64,000 nucleotides of DNA from JACKBC01 sp041391125 (lineage in GTDB: Bacteria; Chloroflexota; Anaerolineae; Caldilineales; Caldilineaceae). Positions 32,318-43,837 of the stretch are shown piece by piece. The position numbers were made by a program, and so were the translations under genes. How positions within the stretch are numbered: the first letter of the stretch is position 1; every line of letters begins with the position of its first letter. Location of the stretch: NCBI GenBank assembly GCA_041391125.1, contig JAWKON010000012.1, forward strand, positions 62,001 to 126,000. The letters are read 5' to 3'. The notes under the pieces were generated by a model. It saw only the letters and a program-made list of their open reading frames with translations, was not told the DNA's origin and did no database searches.

Positions 32318-33319
32318 TCAACTGCTCCCCTCCATGCCGAAGCGGATGCGCGGGTCGATCCACATGAGCAGCAGGTCGGAGATGAAGGTGCCGATGACGG
32401 TGAGAATGGCCAATAATAACAGAATTGTGCCCGATAAAAAGAGGTCTTGGGCGATGAGTGCTTTGTACAATAATGGACCTACAGTGGGCAAACTGAGCAC
32501 CAATGAAACGATAATGCTGCCCGAAACCAGGAACGGAAAGATGTAGCCGATGGTGCTCACAAAGGGGTTGAGCGCCGCGCGCACTGGATATTTGGCAATG
32601 ACGCGCGTTTCGGCCAGCCCTTTGGCGCGGGCGGTGACCACATAGGGTTTGCGCAATTCGTCCAGCAGATTGGCGCGCATAATGCGCACCACTTCGGCCA
32701 TGCCCGCCATGCCGATGATGATGGCCGGAATGGGCAGATGCCGGACCATATCCCATACTTTGGGCCACCCCCACGGCTCCAGCGCCATGCCGGGCGAAAA
32801 GAGGCCGCCGATGTTCTGAACGTCAAAATATTTAAAGCTGACGTAGAGCAACACCAGCGCCAGCATAAAATTGGGAATGGCAATACCGGCAAAGCTCAAA
32901 AAGGTAAAGAAATAGTCACCCAGCGAATATTGACGCACCGCCGAATAGACGCCAATGGGTAGCGCCAGCACCCAGATAAAGAAGACCGCCGCCAGCGAAA
33001 CCACCACCGTAATCGCCATGCGGTCGCCAATCACCTCGCGCACCGGGCGGTTGTATTCCATAGCCATGCCAAAATTGCCCTTGAGCATGAGCCCCATCCA
33101 CTTGGCGTATTGCACATACATGGGGCGATCCAACCCATATTGCTGGCGCAGCGCCTCGGCCTCTTCGGCGCGGATCACCGTGCCGCTGCTCTGTAAATTG
33201 GCAATATAAGAGGTCACAAAATCGCCCGGCGGCAACTGGATCACCACAAAGGTGATCACGGTGGCGGCCCAGATGGTGAGGATGCCGGCTAAAAAGCGGC
33301 GGATAATGTAGGATACCAT
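32318..33319 (-). CDS. oppB: Oligopeptide ABC transporter permease OppB
   Basis: 333 residues starting MVSYIIRRFLAGILTIWAAT, the standard DppB/OppB opening. The loop GLDRPMYVQYAKWMGLMLKG precedes the MetI core, with the EAA region TARAKGLAETRVIAKYPVRA. It ends LLLMWIDPRIRF as expected. The element at 32189-32313 begins five bases past its stop. Confidence 0.93.
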   Translation of the reverse strand: MVSYIIRRFLAGILTIWAATVITFVVIQLPPGDFVTSYIANLQSSGTVIRAEEAEALRQQYGLDRPMYVQYAKWMGLMLKGNFGMAMEYNRPVREVIGDRMAITVVVSLAAVFFIWVLALPIGVYSAVRQYSLGDYFFTFLSFAGIAIPNFMLALVLLYVSFKYFDVQNIGGLFSPGMALEPWGWPKVWDMVRHLPIPAIIIGMAGMAEVVRIMRANLLDELRKPYVVTARAKGLAETRVIAKYPVRAALNPFVSTIGYIFPFLVSGSIIVSLVLSLPTVGPLLYKALIAQDLFLSGTILLLLAILTVIGTFISDLLLMWIDPRIRFGMEGSS

Positions 33320-33386
33320 TGTGGAAAAATTCTCCGAGTGACTTTACATACCAATCCGATAAATTGTTTTACCCAATAAAGTCATA

Positions 33387-33995
33387 TTATAAACGCCGCT
33401 GATGACCGTTCAAGTCGCGGGTGTCATTATCAAAGTCTACATCATCATAGATTTCGCTCAGAGGCAAGTCACATTCAATAGTTGGAATATAAACGATTTC
33501 AGCCACGTTCGTAGTCTCTGAAAACAGCCATTGCCCATCCGATTGACGAACGTAATGTTCAACGCGAGGCGAATCCTGATAGATCATCAGATATTCTTGG
33601 AGCGTTTCAATGGTTCGATAGTTTTGAAATTTTTCGCCACGGTCATAGTTAGATGTGGAATCTGATAGAACTTCAACGATGACCGCCGGGTTGACTAAGA
33701 CATCAAATTCATCTTCTTCTAATGCAGGTTTATTGGTAATGGCGACAACATCAGGATAGGTATATCTGTCTGTGGCCGGAATCCTTACACGCATATCGCT
33801 GGAATAGACCTTGCCTGGGCGTCCACGTAACTGAATCCCGATAGAAATAATTATATTGCTCACAATCGTATTGTGTACTTCGCTTGCCCCTGGCATCTCA
33901 ACCATTCGCCCGTCGATGTATTCGTGTTTGGTTTCGCTTTGGCGTTCAAGTTCCAAATACTCTTGTGGAGAAATCAGTTCAGCTACAGCACTCAT
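33387..33995 (-). CDS. Uma2 family (DUF820) PD-(D/E)XK nuclease, copy 2
   Basis: The fold motifs are present: ISPQEYLELER at the N-terminus, YTYPDVV with the catalytic Asp, VNPAVIVEVLSDST with the E-x motif, and the helix KFQNYRTIETLQEYLMI. Lengths near 190-200 are usual. ATG 33995 is chosen because AGGAGGG, overlapping the stop of the previous gene, precedes it; an ATG at 34010 lacks a site. It is a diverged tandem duplicate of the next gene. Uma2 proteins are abundant in cyanobacteria and Chloroflexota and their role is unsettled. Confidence 0.9.
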   Translation of the reverse strand: MSAVAELISPQEYLELERQSETKHEYIDGRMVEMPGASEVHNTIVSNIIISIGIQLRGRPGKVYSSDMRVRIPATDRYTYPDVVAITNKPALEEDEFDVLVNPAVIVEVLSDSTSNYDRGEKFQNYRTIETLQEYLMIYQDSPRVEHYVRQSDGQWLFSETTNVAEIVYIPTIECDLPLSEIYDDVDFDNDTRDLNGHQRRL

Positions 33996-34006
33996 CGTTG
34001 CCCTCC

Positions 34007-34615
34007 TCATTCTACACGCCCATTCATTCGATGATTGTCCGAACCGGTTGAAATCTCCACCTTATTGTAAATTTCGGCCAGCGGCAGATCACAGCCAACA
34101 CTAGGCAGATGGATGGTTTCATTCAAACTGCTGGTCTCTGAAAATAGCCATTGGCCATTAGGCTGACGCACAAAATGTTCTACATGATATGTATCTTGGG
34201 CTACCACCACATACTCTTGTAATGATTCAACCGTTCTATAATTCTGAAACTTCTCGCCCCGGTCGTAACCTTCAGTGGCGCTGGAAAGTACTTCAAAGAT
34301 AATGGTCGGATTGAGCAGAATATCGTTTGCCGCATCTTCTAACTCAGCTTTATCTGCGACCACAGTGACATCAGGATATGTATACAGGCCAGTTGCGGGA
34401 ACGCAAATACGCATGTCACTTGGATATGCCTCCCCCGAACGCCCCCGTAGTTGACTCATCACAACATAAATTATGTTGCCCACTATCAAATTGTGTTTTC
34501 TTGACGCACCCGCAATCTCAACCATCCACCCATTGATGTATTCATGTTTGGTCGCGCTCTTGCGCTCAAGCTCCAAATACTCTTGAGGCGAAATGCGTTC
34601 GGCAATCGCAGCCAT
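34007..34615 (-). CDS. Uma2 family (DUF820) PD-(D/E)XK nuclease, copy 1
   Basis: Tandem paralogue of the Uma2 gene downstream, sharing ISPQEYLELER, YTYPDV, ILLNPTIIFEVLSSATEGYD and the KFQNYRTVESLQEYVVV helix. The catalytic Asp, Glu and Lys positions are kept, so it should be active if the family is. The pair lies between the binding-protein gene and oppB, on the same strand, and probably is transcribed through from them or independently. Confidence 0.9.
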   Translation of the reverse strand: MAAIAERISPQEYLELERKSATKHEYINGWMVEIAGASRKHNLIVGNIIYVVMSQLRGRSGEAYPSDMRICVPATGLYTYPDVTVVADKAELEDAANDILLNPTIIFEVLSSATEGYDRGEKFQNYRTVESLQEYVVVAQDTYHVEHFVRQPNGQWLFSETSSLNETIHLPSVGCDLPLAEIYNKVEISTGSDNHRMNGRVE

Positions 34616-34686
34616 AAATCACTCCCAATCGTGCTAACCTATAATCATCGTTAGCCAATCATACCACGGGCGCGGACGGTTTACAA

Positions 34687-34778
34687 CGGGGGAAGAAAGT
34701 GGAGGAGTAGAGGAGTGGAGGAAACTACTCCCAACTCCTCTACTCCTCCCCTCCTCCCAACTCCTCTACTCCCTACTC
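34687..34778. repeat. Hairpin repeat built on GGAGTAGAGGAGTGG
   Basis: The left arm has GGAG-TAG/TGG words three times. The right arm repeats CTCCTCTACTCC and CTCCTCCC. It reaches the stop codon of the oligopeptide-binding protein gene. Confidence 0.8.
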
Positions 34779-36968
34779 AGAATCCGTAAAATAGAACGTC
34801 GACGGACGCGAAATATTCGGCGTTTGCCCAGCCTGGATGTTGAACTGGCGGCTGGGGATGTTGCCCATGTTGTTCTTGACCACGCGCACGCCCATAAAGG
34901 CGCCCGACTGGCCCACGGTGCCAATGGTCCACACCTCATCGGTGATGATCTTCCAGATGTCCTGACCAATGGTGATGCGCTCTTCCGGCGTGGCTTTCAG
35001 CGCCTGGCTGAACATGTCGAACACCTTGAGGTGGCTTTCATCGGTCGGCTCAATGCCCTGGGCGCCATTGGACGAGTACCAGTCGCCATAGGCTGGACCA
35101 GTGGCGGATGTGTTGGCCACGGGCAGCGCATGGTACGGGTAGAGATAGAGTTCGTCGGTGCCGTCATTCTGCCAGAGGAACATTTGCAGCTCATTGGCGG
35201 CGCGGCGCGTCTCCACCAAGCCACGCTCCTGTTCCACCACGTTGAGGAAGATGCCAATCTCTTTCCAGTCGTCACGCACCAGCTCGGCCACTTTGGTGAA
35301 CTGAATAAAAGCTGGCACCGGGTTGACCTCCAGCACCAGGCGCTCGCCATTGTCGGTGCGCAGGCGATAGCCCTCGCTGTCCTTCTCGGTCAAACCGATG
35401 GAATCCAGCAGTTGATTAGCCTGCTCGATGTCTGGCGTGGCGGGGGACCAGAGTTCGCGATATTCTGGGCCAGGGTTAAAGGGCGAGCTTTCAGCCACCA
35501 CGGCAGAACCCGTTTTACCTATGCCAAGGAAAATGACTTCGTTGATGGCGTCACGGTCGATGCCCAACGAAAGCGCCCGCCGGAAGTCCACATTCTGGAG
35601 CCACTTGGCGATCTCCTCGTCAGCGCGATAGCTCTGGTTGATCTGGAAGCCCGCGTCGGCGCCATGTTGGGCCGGATCCAGATACACCTTGTAGTTGCCG
35701 GCTTCGGCATTTTCCAAAAGTACGGGCAGGTTGGCCAGCGAAATGTGGCGGGCCTGATAATCATATTCGCCCGCAATGGCGCGCAGATTCAGCACTTCCA
35801 GATCCTCGGCCAGCGTCATGGAGATGCGGTCGATATAGGGAAGCTGGTTGCCATCGGTGTCCACGCCAAAGTAGTAGGGATTGCGCACCAGCACCCAGTT
35901 GTCGGTGGTGATTGGGTTTTCGGTCATCCACGGCGTCAGCACCGGCAGATCCGGGTTGCGCTGCCAGGTGTTTTTGTCCTTGAACAGGTTGACCCAGTTG
36001 TCAAAACCTTCCTCCGCCACCTTGGCGTCGATGTCGGCCTGGTCGGCAAAATCGGGGTGGAACTGTTCCAGATAGTGGGCCGGCGCAAAGCCACCCATGC
36101 CCGTATTGCCAAAGATGGCCTGGCCGCCGAAGACGTTGACCGAACTGCCCAATACTTCCAGGAAGAGGCTGTTCTCAAAGGGGAAGGTGAAGCGCAGCGT
36201 CAATTCATCCGGCGCTTCCAACGTGGCGCCTTCATCCACATTAAAGAAGGGCGAGCGCACCGGCACCAGCTCTTCATTCATGTACATATGCTCAAACCAG
36301 AACATGACGTCGGCTGAGGTGAACGGTTCGCCATCGGACCACTTTACACCATCGCGCAGGTGCAGGATGATCTCCTTGCCGCCGTCGTTGATGTCCCAGC
36401 TTTTGGCCAGGTTGGGCACGACTTCGGGGAAGTTCTCGGAATCCCAGAAGACAAAGCGGTCGCCACCCGCCACGCGATGACCGTTCTGACCGTCGGCGGG
36501 GCCGGTAAAGCCGCGGCGCCAGGTGCCGCCATATTTGCCAATTTCATGCACGGGCTGGATCACCAGCAGGTCACTTTGCACCGGCAGGCGGTCGGCTACC
36601 GCCGGTAGATCGCCAGAGGCCACCATTTCGGCCAGCATGGGCGCTTCGGCCAACTCGGTGGGGAAGGCCGATTCATCGGTGATGATCTTGGGGCCTTCGA
36701 TTTCGCCAATCAGCGTGGAGCCGAGCGCTTCTTCTTCGGCGGGAGCCGCTTCTTCGGCGGGAGCTTCCTCAGCGGCAGCTTCTTCGGCTGGCGCTTCGGT
36801 GGCTTCTTCGGCTGGCGCGGCTGCTTCTTCAGCGGGAGCCGCTTCTTCGGCAGCCGGAGCTCCGCCACCACCGCCGCAGGCCGCCACCACCAGCGTCAAG
36901 ATGGTGAGCAGGCTGAGGAGCAGCATCCAGCGTGAATTCCTCAACGTGTTGCGTCGCGAATACAACAT
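34773..36968 (-). CDS. oppA: Oligopeptide-binding lipoprotein (SBP family 5)
   Basis: Start ATG 36968 with AAGGAG six bases upstream. A lipoprotein signal ends LTLVVAACGGG, followed by an acidic-alanine linker made of repeated PAEEA units. A large family 5 peptide-binding domain follows (YGGTWRRGFTGP, LRDGVKWSDGEPFTSADV, DFRRALSLGIDRDAIN). It delivers peptides or oligosaccharides to OppBCDF encoded downstream, although two Uma2 genes intervene. It is the first gene of the cluster and has its own upstream region. Confidence 0.92.
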   Translation of the reverse strand: MLYSRRNTLRNSRWMLLLSLLTILTLVVAACGGGGGAPAAEEAAPAEEAAAPAEEATEAPAEEAAAEEAPAEEAAPAEEEALGSTLIGEIEGPKIITDESAFPTELAEAPMLAEMVASGDLPAVADRLPVQSDLLVIQPVHEIGKYGGTWRRGFTGPADGQNGHRVAGGDRFVFWDSENFPEVVPNLAKSWDINDGGKEIILHLRDGVKWSDGEPFTSADVMFWFEHMYMNEELVPVRSPFFNVDEGATLEAPDELTLRFTFPFENSLFLEVLGSSVNVFGGQAIFGNTGMGGFAPAHYLEQFHPDFADQADIDAKVAEEGFDNWVNLFKDKNTWQRNPDLPVLTPWMTENPITTDNWVLVRNPYYFGVDTDGNQLPYIDRISMTLAEDLEVLNLRAIAGEYDYQARHISLANLPVLLENAEAGNYKVYLDPAQHGADAGFQINQSYRADEEIAKWLQNVDFRRALSLGIDRDAINEVIFLGIGKTGSAVVAESSPFNPGPEYRELWSPATPDIEQANQLLDSIGLTEKDSEGYRLRTDNGERLVLEVNPVPAFIQFTKVAELVRDDWKEIGIFLNVVEQERGLVETRRAANELQMFLWQNDGTDELYLYPYHALPVANTSATGPAYGDWYSSNGAQGIEPTDESHLKVFDMFSQALKATPEERITIGQDIWKIITDEVWTIGTVGQSGAFMGVRVVKNNMGNIPSRQFNIQAGQTPNISRPSTFYFTDSE

Positions 36969-37004
36969 ATGGTTCTCCTTGTCTAATACTAGATTGAATG
37001 TGTG

Positions 37005-37020
37005 GTTGTCATAAGACAAC
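37005..37020. promoter_or_regulatory. Palindrome GTTGTC-ATAA-GACAAC before oppA
   Basis: A perfect 6+4+6 inverted repeat lies 36 bases before the oppA start codon, well placed for an operator or a leader hairpin. Confidence 0.4.
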
Positions 37021-37189
37021 AGCATTTCACGACCCTATTTCATAGATCGTTTCAAATATGACAACCTGTAAAAAGTGTGGATAAGAATTTGGTGGGTTAT
37101 CAAAAATAGCAGAATCAGGGGAAAATCGCCGCTATTTTAAACAGTTTGTGCGCCCCACAGAGTAGCATAAGCCAGCAGGGAAGTCAAAG

Positions 37190-37251
37190 ATGACCGGATG
37201 ACAAGGTGACTGAGCCGGTCGAAGTCACCCTGTCATCTTGTCACCTTGTCA
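37190..37251. repeat. Hairpin, GTGACAAGGTGACC family, copy 2
   Basis: The same words as the 27.9-kb hairpin occur in imperfect arms, again with CTGAGCCGGTCGAAG in the loop. It lies between oppA and the giant protease gene. Confidence 0.85.
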
Positions 37252-37274
37252 AAAAAATCAAATATAAACCTGCA

Positions 37275-40200
37275 TCAGTTCCCCGCAATGGGCAGGAAAA
37301 TGAGCCGCTCGGCCTGCGGCGCCATCATGATGGCGAAGTGGCGGTTGTGGGCAATGCCCAGGTGCAGCGCAATCTGTTGCACTTCGCGGCGCGTGCCGTC
37401 TTCAATCGTAGCGTTGATCAAATATTGGGCGCCATACGCGGCATCGGCGGGCGTCTGCACGCGCAGACGGATCAGCACGGCGCTGCGCGGCTCCACCAGC
37501 CCGGTCCAATGGAGCACGCCGTTTTGGATGGTGCATTCGCCGCTGGCGCAGACCAGGCTGTCTGCAATATAGGTGAGTTCAGCGGGCAGCGTCATGCTGA
37601 CCGTGGCGGTGGTGGCCACAGCGCCGCTGTTGCGCACGTAAAACTCAATGCCGGCCGCGCTGCCCGGCTCTACAAATGGCAGATAGAGATTGACCAGCGA
37701 TGTGCTCAAATCTGAACTGCGCGCCAGAAATTCATAGGTCAAATCATACGTGGCGCCGTGTCCATCGGCCAATTGGGCTGTGGTGGTCACCGGCGTGCGG
37801 TCGCGCAGGGGCGTGCTCAAAATCGCTTCGTAGAAAATGGTCACGGCGCCACCCGGCGCAATGGGGCCATTCCAGCGGATCTGCCCATCCTGGAAGGCGC
37901 AGGCGCCCACGGCGCATTGCACCGAATCGGCCACGTAAGTCAGCACCGGCGCCACCGTATGCAGCAGTGAGGCGTTGGTCGCCGTCAGCAGCCCGGTGTT
38001 GCGCAGCAGGAAGCGGATCTCCACACGCCCGCCCACGGGGACTTGCTCAGTGCTCAGCTCAATGGCCGATGTGTTCAGATTCAACGGATTGATGTTGGTG
38101 GTAACGGCGCGCGTAAAGCTGTTGCGGCTGCTGGTGATATGCACCGTGTTGGTGATCTGCGCGTTGATCGGGGCGTCGGCAGCCACGCGCAAAGTGTATG
38201 AAACATCGGTGGCCGCGCTGCCCACGCCGCCATCGGGCGGCACAAAAAGTATGGCCAGCTCGTCTTGCAGCGAATCTTCCGCATTACAGGCATAAGTGGC
38301 GCCCCGCTGCCCCGTGCTGTTGCTCAGCCCCGTGGTGGAGCGAATGCCCAGTTCGCCGCCTGCATCTTTAAACTGCATTTTGATCAGCCCGTTTTCGTAC
38401 AGAATAATCTCAAAATTCGCATATTCCAGACTGGCGCCAAAGTAGTGCAACGTGTCCACCCATTGCACCACCAACGAGCGATTGGGCGCCTGTCCAACGG
38501 TCTGATAATAGACGCCATTTTCTACATAAAGATCATCCCACAGCGCCGCAATCAGGCTCTGCTTAAAGCCAGCGTTGGGCAGCGGGCAGATGTTGGCGTA
38601 ATCGGCGCTGCCGTTGGGGTCAAAGGTGATAAAACCGTTGGTGTTGATGCAGAAGCTGTTTTGCTCTTCACCATAAAACGGAAAAGCAAAACCAATGGGT
38701 AGATCGCACAGCATCCGTTCATCCCCGTCCACCGTTTTCTTGCCGCTGTCGGCAATATCCACCCATGCATAATCGACCGCAAAGTTATCGGCCAATGCGC
38801 TGTATTGTTGCTCCGAATCGCCCCATTCGTAATCATGGCCAAAGTTGATGTAGGTCTGTGGCCCGCTGCGTACCGAGCCGGACCAGAAAATGGTGCGCTG
38901 ATCCGCATCATATTTGCCGCTGCCGGTGCTGTAATTCAAGCTGTCCGCCACAAACTCCAGCCCGGCCGGCACCGGGTTGCGCAACGTAATCGGCCCCCCC
39001 GCAGCCGTGCGGCTCTCCAAGTGAACCAGATAATCGAGCGTCTCATTCTGAATGGCGGCGGCGCGATCGGCGGCCAGCGTACTATTGGCAAAATCGGGCA
39101 GGAAGACCGGGCTTTGCACCGTGCGCGTAAATGCTTGCCCCGGTTGACCGCTGAGTGCAGAACTCTCAAAAGTTGCCGTGCTCGCAATAATTTCGCCGCC
39201 GTTCCAATCCAGGTCTCTTAAATTGACGCTGTAAGAAAACGTTTGCGGCGCCGAATTCGCCGCCAGCGTCCCCCGCCACTCAACGCGATTGGCTGCGCTG
39301 TTAAAGGTGGCGCCGGCGCCGTTAATGCCAAATTCGCCAAATGTGGTCTCGTCGGGGATGGGCGCCGTAATCGCCGCATTTAAATCGCGGCTGCCGTCGC
39401 CATGCACTTCCACGGTGTATACAATCTTGTCCAGCGGCTGCGCAATCGGGCTGTCCGCCGTCATCTGCGACAGGCAAAACGATGTGTCCAGCGTCAGCGA
39501 TTCGTTGGTGCGCGAGCTGTTGCGCCCGCCCGCCAGATAGACGCGCCCGGCCGCAAACGCCGCACTGGCCCCCGCCCGATTGCTGTCGTTGACTTTGGAC
39601 AAAATTTCCCAGCTTGCTGTGGCGGGGTTAAAGCGCTCGGCCACGGCCACGCCATCCCAGCGCTTGCCGCCGCCCGCCAAATAGAGGAAACCGTCCGGCC
39701 CCGCCGTGAGCCCCGGCGATTGACGCCCGAAATTGGTGGCCGGCGCTGCCGCCCAGCTATCTGTGGCCGGATCGTAGACTTCCACCCGGTTTAAGATCGG
39801 GCCAGCCGCCCACTACATAAATTTTGCCGTCCAACGTGGCGGCAGCCGCGTAGCGGCGCGTCCCGCCCGGCATGGGCGCCTTTTCGCTCCACACGCCGCT
39901 ATTGGGGTTATATTCAAAAACCTGATCGGACTCCAGAACGCCGGTCCAGCCGCCAAATGTATAAAGCTTGCCGTTGTGCCCAGCCATGGGCTACGCCGCT
40001 TAACTGCACGGGAAAGGGGCCCCGGTGGACCACACATTGGTCGCCGGATCATAGATGTACAGCGCCTCTTGCAGGCTGCTGTTGAAAAGGAAAGTCGCTT
40101 CGCCGCCGGCGACGTAGATCTTGCCGTTGAGCATGACGGCGGCCAAGTTCGCCAACCCTTCGGGTAATGGCGTCAGGGTTTCCCAGCGCCGCGAGCAGGT

Positions 40201-43200
40201 GTTGTAGCGCTCGTTGGCCGTGCTGGGCGAGGAGCCGAACGCGGCATCGCCGGAACCATCTTCCACCCAACCGCCCAGTGCGTAATAAAAGATGTCGCCT
40301 GGCGTGGCCGCAATAGCCAGCCGGCTGCGCGGCGTGGGCATGGATGGCTCGACCTGCCACTGGTTAAAGGTGCGCGTCAGCAGGTCAAAACTGTCGGTTA
40401 TGGGGCCGTCGGCCTGCATGGTGGCGCGGATGGTGGTGGCGTCAGCGTCACCGTTGTGGGTTTCGCGCGGCACGTCGATGGCCACAGTCATAGTGCGCAG
40501 CTCACAGGGCGCCAGCACCACCGGCTCCAAGATTTCGGCCGGCAGCAGATCCGCATTGGCCCAATCAAACGAGCTGGCGATGGCGCCGTCAAAAATGCGT
40601 GTGGGCCACAGCGCGCCTTCGGTGCGCAGATCCACCGTGGCCGTCATGGCGCCTTTATTGATGAGCTGGAATTGATAGACCACGGTGTCGCCCGGCTCCC
40701 CGGTCTTTTGCGGCGCATCGAGGGCAGTGACGCTTAGCCCTAGCGGCGGCTTGTGGCCCAGAATCCACTTGATGCTGCGCGCCATCAGCTCGGGGAATTG
40801 GGCGCTGCGATTTTCGCCGCGTGGCCCCAGGTTTTCATAGCCCACCGGCAAATAGACGGCCCGATAATTGGCCGAACAGGGGTTAACCGCCAGCCCGGCC
40901 ACGCCCTGTCCATTGTCATAATTGAGAATAGGGAAGGCGCTGCCCTCACCGGATTTGATCGCAATGGCGTCGGGCGAAAGCACAAAGGAGCCGTTCTGAA
41001 AGCCATAGAGGGCGGCGTTGGTCAGATCCAGCTTCAACCCATCCAGAAAATCGACGCCCGACACGGTATCCCCCACGTCGGCGGCTGAATCATCGCGCAA
41101 CGTGGCGTAAAGATAATCCGAGAAGAGGCGGGCCGACGGCTCATCCTGATTGCGCCCAATGTCTTGGCCCGACAGAATGAGTCGGCCCCCCGTGTCCAAA
41201 TAGTTGATCAGCGCGTCTTCAGCGCCGATTTCGCGCGGCGACCCACCAAGGTTGCAATAGTAAAAGCCGCAGCCGCGCTGCACCCAGATGACCACGTCAT
41301 ACTGATGCAGCGTGTCGGAACGAGGAATCCCGTAGCCGATGGAGCCGTCTTCCAACTGCGCTTTGTCAAAGAAGTTGGTGTATTCAATCGACCACACCTC
41401 AAATTCATAGCCGGCGCTGGTCAACGCCTCTTCAAAAATAGTGTGGATGGGCCAGCCGTAGAACCAGCCGCCGCTGGCGTCAGCGTCCACAATGAGGATG
41501 GCGGGGGCGGCGTCCGGCGAAAAGTCGAGCACCATGTCGGTACCCGCCGCCAATGTCGGCACCGACACCGTCTCGGTGATCACGCGGTGGCCGGCGGCTT
41601 CCACCACCACGGTGTGCGTCCCCAGCGGCAACGACAGCGCATAGGCGCCGGCGCCGTCCGTCACGGATTGGGTATCGGGATGCTCAGCCACATAGACGCG
41701 GGCGCCAACCACAGGGTCGCCCGTCGAGGCCGGAATCACCGATTCGAATGACAACACCTGGCCGGTGCGCACAAAGCCGTGCGCGGTGACGGCCTGTACG
41801 GGCGTCAGCTTGAAATCGGCCACCGACAGCGTGTCGGGAAAAACGGTTTGGCTGCGGAAGGTGGCGCTCACGTAGCCCCAAGCATCCACCACCACATCGT
41901 AGCTGCCGGCGGGCACGGTGACGGAATAGACGCCATTGGCGGCGGTTTGGGTGGTGAAATCGGTCGCTATGCCGCTCTTATGGCCGTGTACGGTGGCGTG
42001 CAAAATGGGGGCGCCGCTTTGGGCATCGCACGCGCCGCGCAGATCGCCGGCGGAAAGCGCCCAGCGCACGGCTTCATAGGCGTTGATGCGCCCATAGCCA
42101 TAATCATTGTCGGGGCCGGGGTCGCCCAGATCCACGGCGGTAAACTCCATAAAGCGTTCGATCTCATCGACCGAGAAATCGCGCACGCCGTCCTGCAGGT
42201 CTGCCGAAACGATGAGCGCCACCAGCCCGGCCACATGCGGCGCGGCCATGGAGGTGCCTGAATTGGTGTCGTACGACTCATTGCCCACCGACGAACGCAC
42301 GCTGACGCCCGGCGCACTCAGTTCCGGTTTGCGCTCGCCATCGTAAAAGGAAGGGCCGCGCCCGCTAAATTCGGCAATATTGTCATCGCGGTCGGTGGCG
42401 CCCACGGTAATGGCTTCCGGCGCGCTGGCCGGCGAACCGATGGAGCCCTCGCCGGCAAAGGGGTTGCCCGAGGCAAAGACCGGCGCAATGCCCGCCGCCC
42501 GCAGCGCCTGAATGGCCGGTCGAAACACGTTGTTGACCGGGTTGGCCGAGCCCCACGAATTGTTGACCACATCGGGCGCTTTGGAGCAATCGGCCGTGGC
42601 CAATTTGCCGGTCAAATCGGTGGGGCAGAGCAGCCACTGGAATGCCTTGAGTCCGCCAATGTCGTCGCCGATGCCGCCGGGCATGGTGTTATCGCAAATG
42701 CCGGGGATGGCGATCCAGCGGGCGCCGGGCGCCATGCCCACGGCCGAGCCGCTGGTGGAAGTGCTGTTGCCCACCATGGTGCCCATAGTGTGGGTGCCGT
42801 GGCTGCTCAGCGCGCCGCAATCGGTGGGCGCGGTAGAAACGCTGGGACCCAGATCGCCATTGACGTAGAGTTTGCTGTCCGGCTCAAACCAGTTGTAGTT
42901 GTGGTCCAGCGCGCCGCCATTATTGCCCCGGTAATTGTTGGCCAGCGAGGGGTGTTGAAAATAGACGCCCGTGTCAAAACCGGCCACCACGGCGCCTTCC
43001 CCGCGCACGCCCAGTTCGTTCCAGACGCGATTGGCGCCCACCACTTCCAGATTCCAGTTGAGCTGGGGGTCAAAATCGCCCGGCGCGGCGGCCGCTGCGA
43101 TCTGTCTTTGGGGGGCGGAAGCGACTGATTGGGCCGGTGCGGGCGACCCCGCCCACAGCGGAACCACCGGATAGTTGGCCACAATGCGCTCCACATCATA

Positions 43201-43806
43201 GCGCCGAGCCAGATCTACCAACGTGGCCAGCCCGCCCTCCACGGCAATGGCGTTGACAATGTGAAACGACTGGTAGCCGATCACGTCGCCGGCCTGCTGT
43301 TTGGCATCCAGCGCCGCCCGCAGCCCAAGTTGGCTTTGTTGCGCGGTATCCACCAGCGTGCTAAAGACGGCTGCGCGCTGCTGCATAGCGCTGGCGAAGA
43401 CGCGTTCCTTGAGCATGGTTTGCAGATTGGCCGTTTGGCGCAGATAGACCAGGAAGCGCGTCTTTTGCAGCACCTTGCGCTCGGCCGGCGGCACGGTGGA
43501 CGATTCGGCATCGCCCCCCAAATGGGCGGGGATGATCTCACCGCGCAGTTCGGCCAGCAGGCGCGGGTCCACCTTGCGCTGGTATTCTGTGGGCAGATCG
43601 CGCCACGCCTGCCAGGCCGATGTATCTAATACTTCATTTTTGGGATCATCTTGAAGTGAGGGAGCGGCCATCGCCAATGGGGGAGTGGGCCACAACATAT
43701 GGACCAATAGGAGTGCGCAAAGCCCGCTGAACAGGAAGAACATGACCAAAATACCTGTCCGCAAGGGGGATATGGGGCGGAACAACTGAAATATGAATGA
43801 TTTCAT
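37275..43806 (-). CDS. Giant secreted subtilisin with carboxypeptidase-like, Kelch and DUF11 parts, two frameshifts
   Basis: A single hydrophobic export helix (ILVMFFLFSGLCALLLVHML) is followed by a propeptide-like region (about 100-220). An S8 protease domain follows, with the Asp about 280 (VVAGFDTGV), His about 338 (SSHGTHTMG), Asn about 450 and Ser about 521 (NSGTSMAAPHVAG). Next come two carboxypeptidase-regulatory-like beta domains (YDVVVDAWGYVSATF), then Kelch blades, and a C-terminal third of DUF11-like repeats. Frames change near 40000 and 39790, within the Kelch part; joined, the protein is about 2,170 residues. It ends RLIFLPIAGN, possibly a C-terminal sorting tail. It would be an extracellular protease or adhesin. 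Confidence 0.85.
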
Positions 43807-43837
43807 ACGCACTCAATCGATTAGCGCGCCGGGTAGG

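Larger units (their letters stand above)
36969..37274. other. Upstream region of oppA
   Basis: It contains the inverted repeat at 37005-37020 and the hairpin at 37190-37251. The A/T-rich stretch between is probably the oppA promoter region. No gene is seen. Confidence 0.5.

Noticed and set aside
34824..36317. 497-codon open frame antisense to oppA
   Set aside because: Opposite a clear binding-protein gene with ribosome site and lipobox; no independent coding evidence.
27913..37251. Repeats at 27.9 and 37.2 kb as possible CRISPR fragments
   Set aside because: They are single inverted hairpins without regular spacing or multiple spacers, and no cas genes are near.
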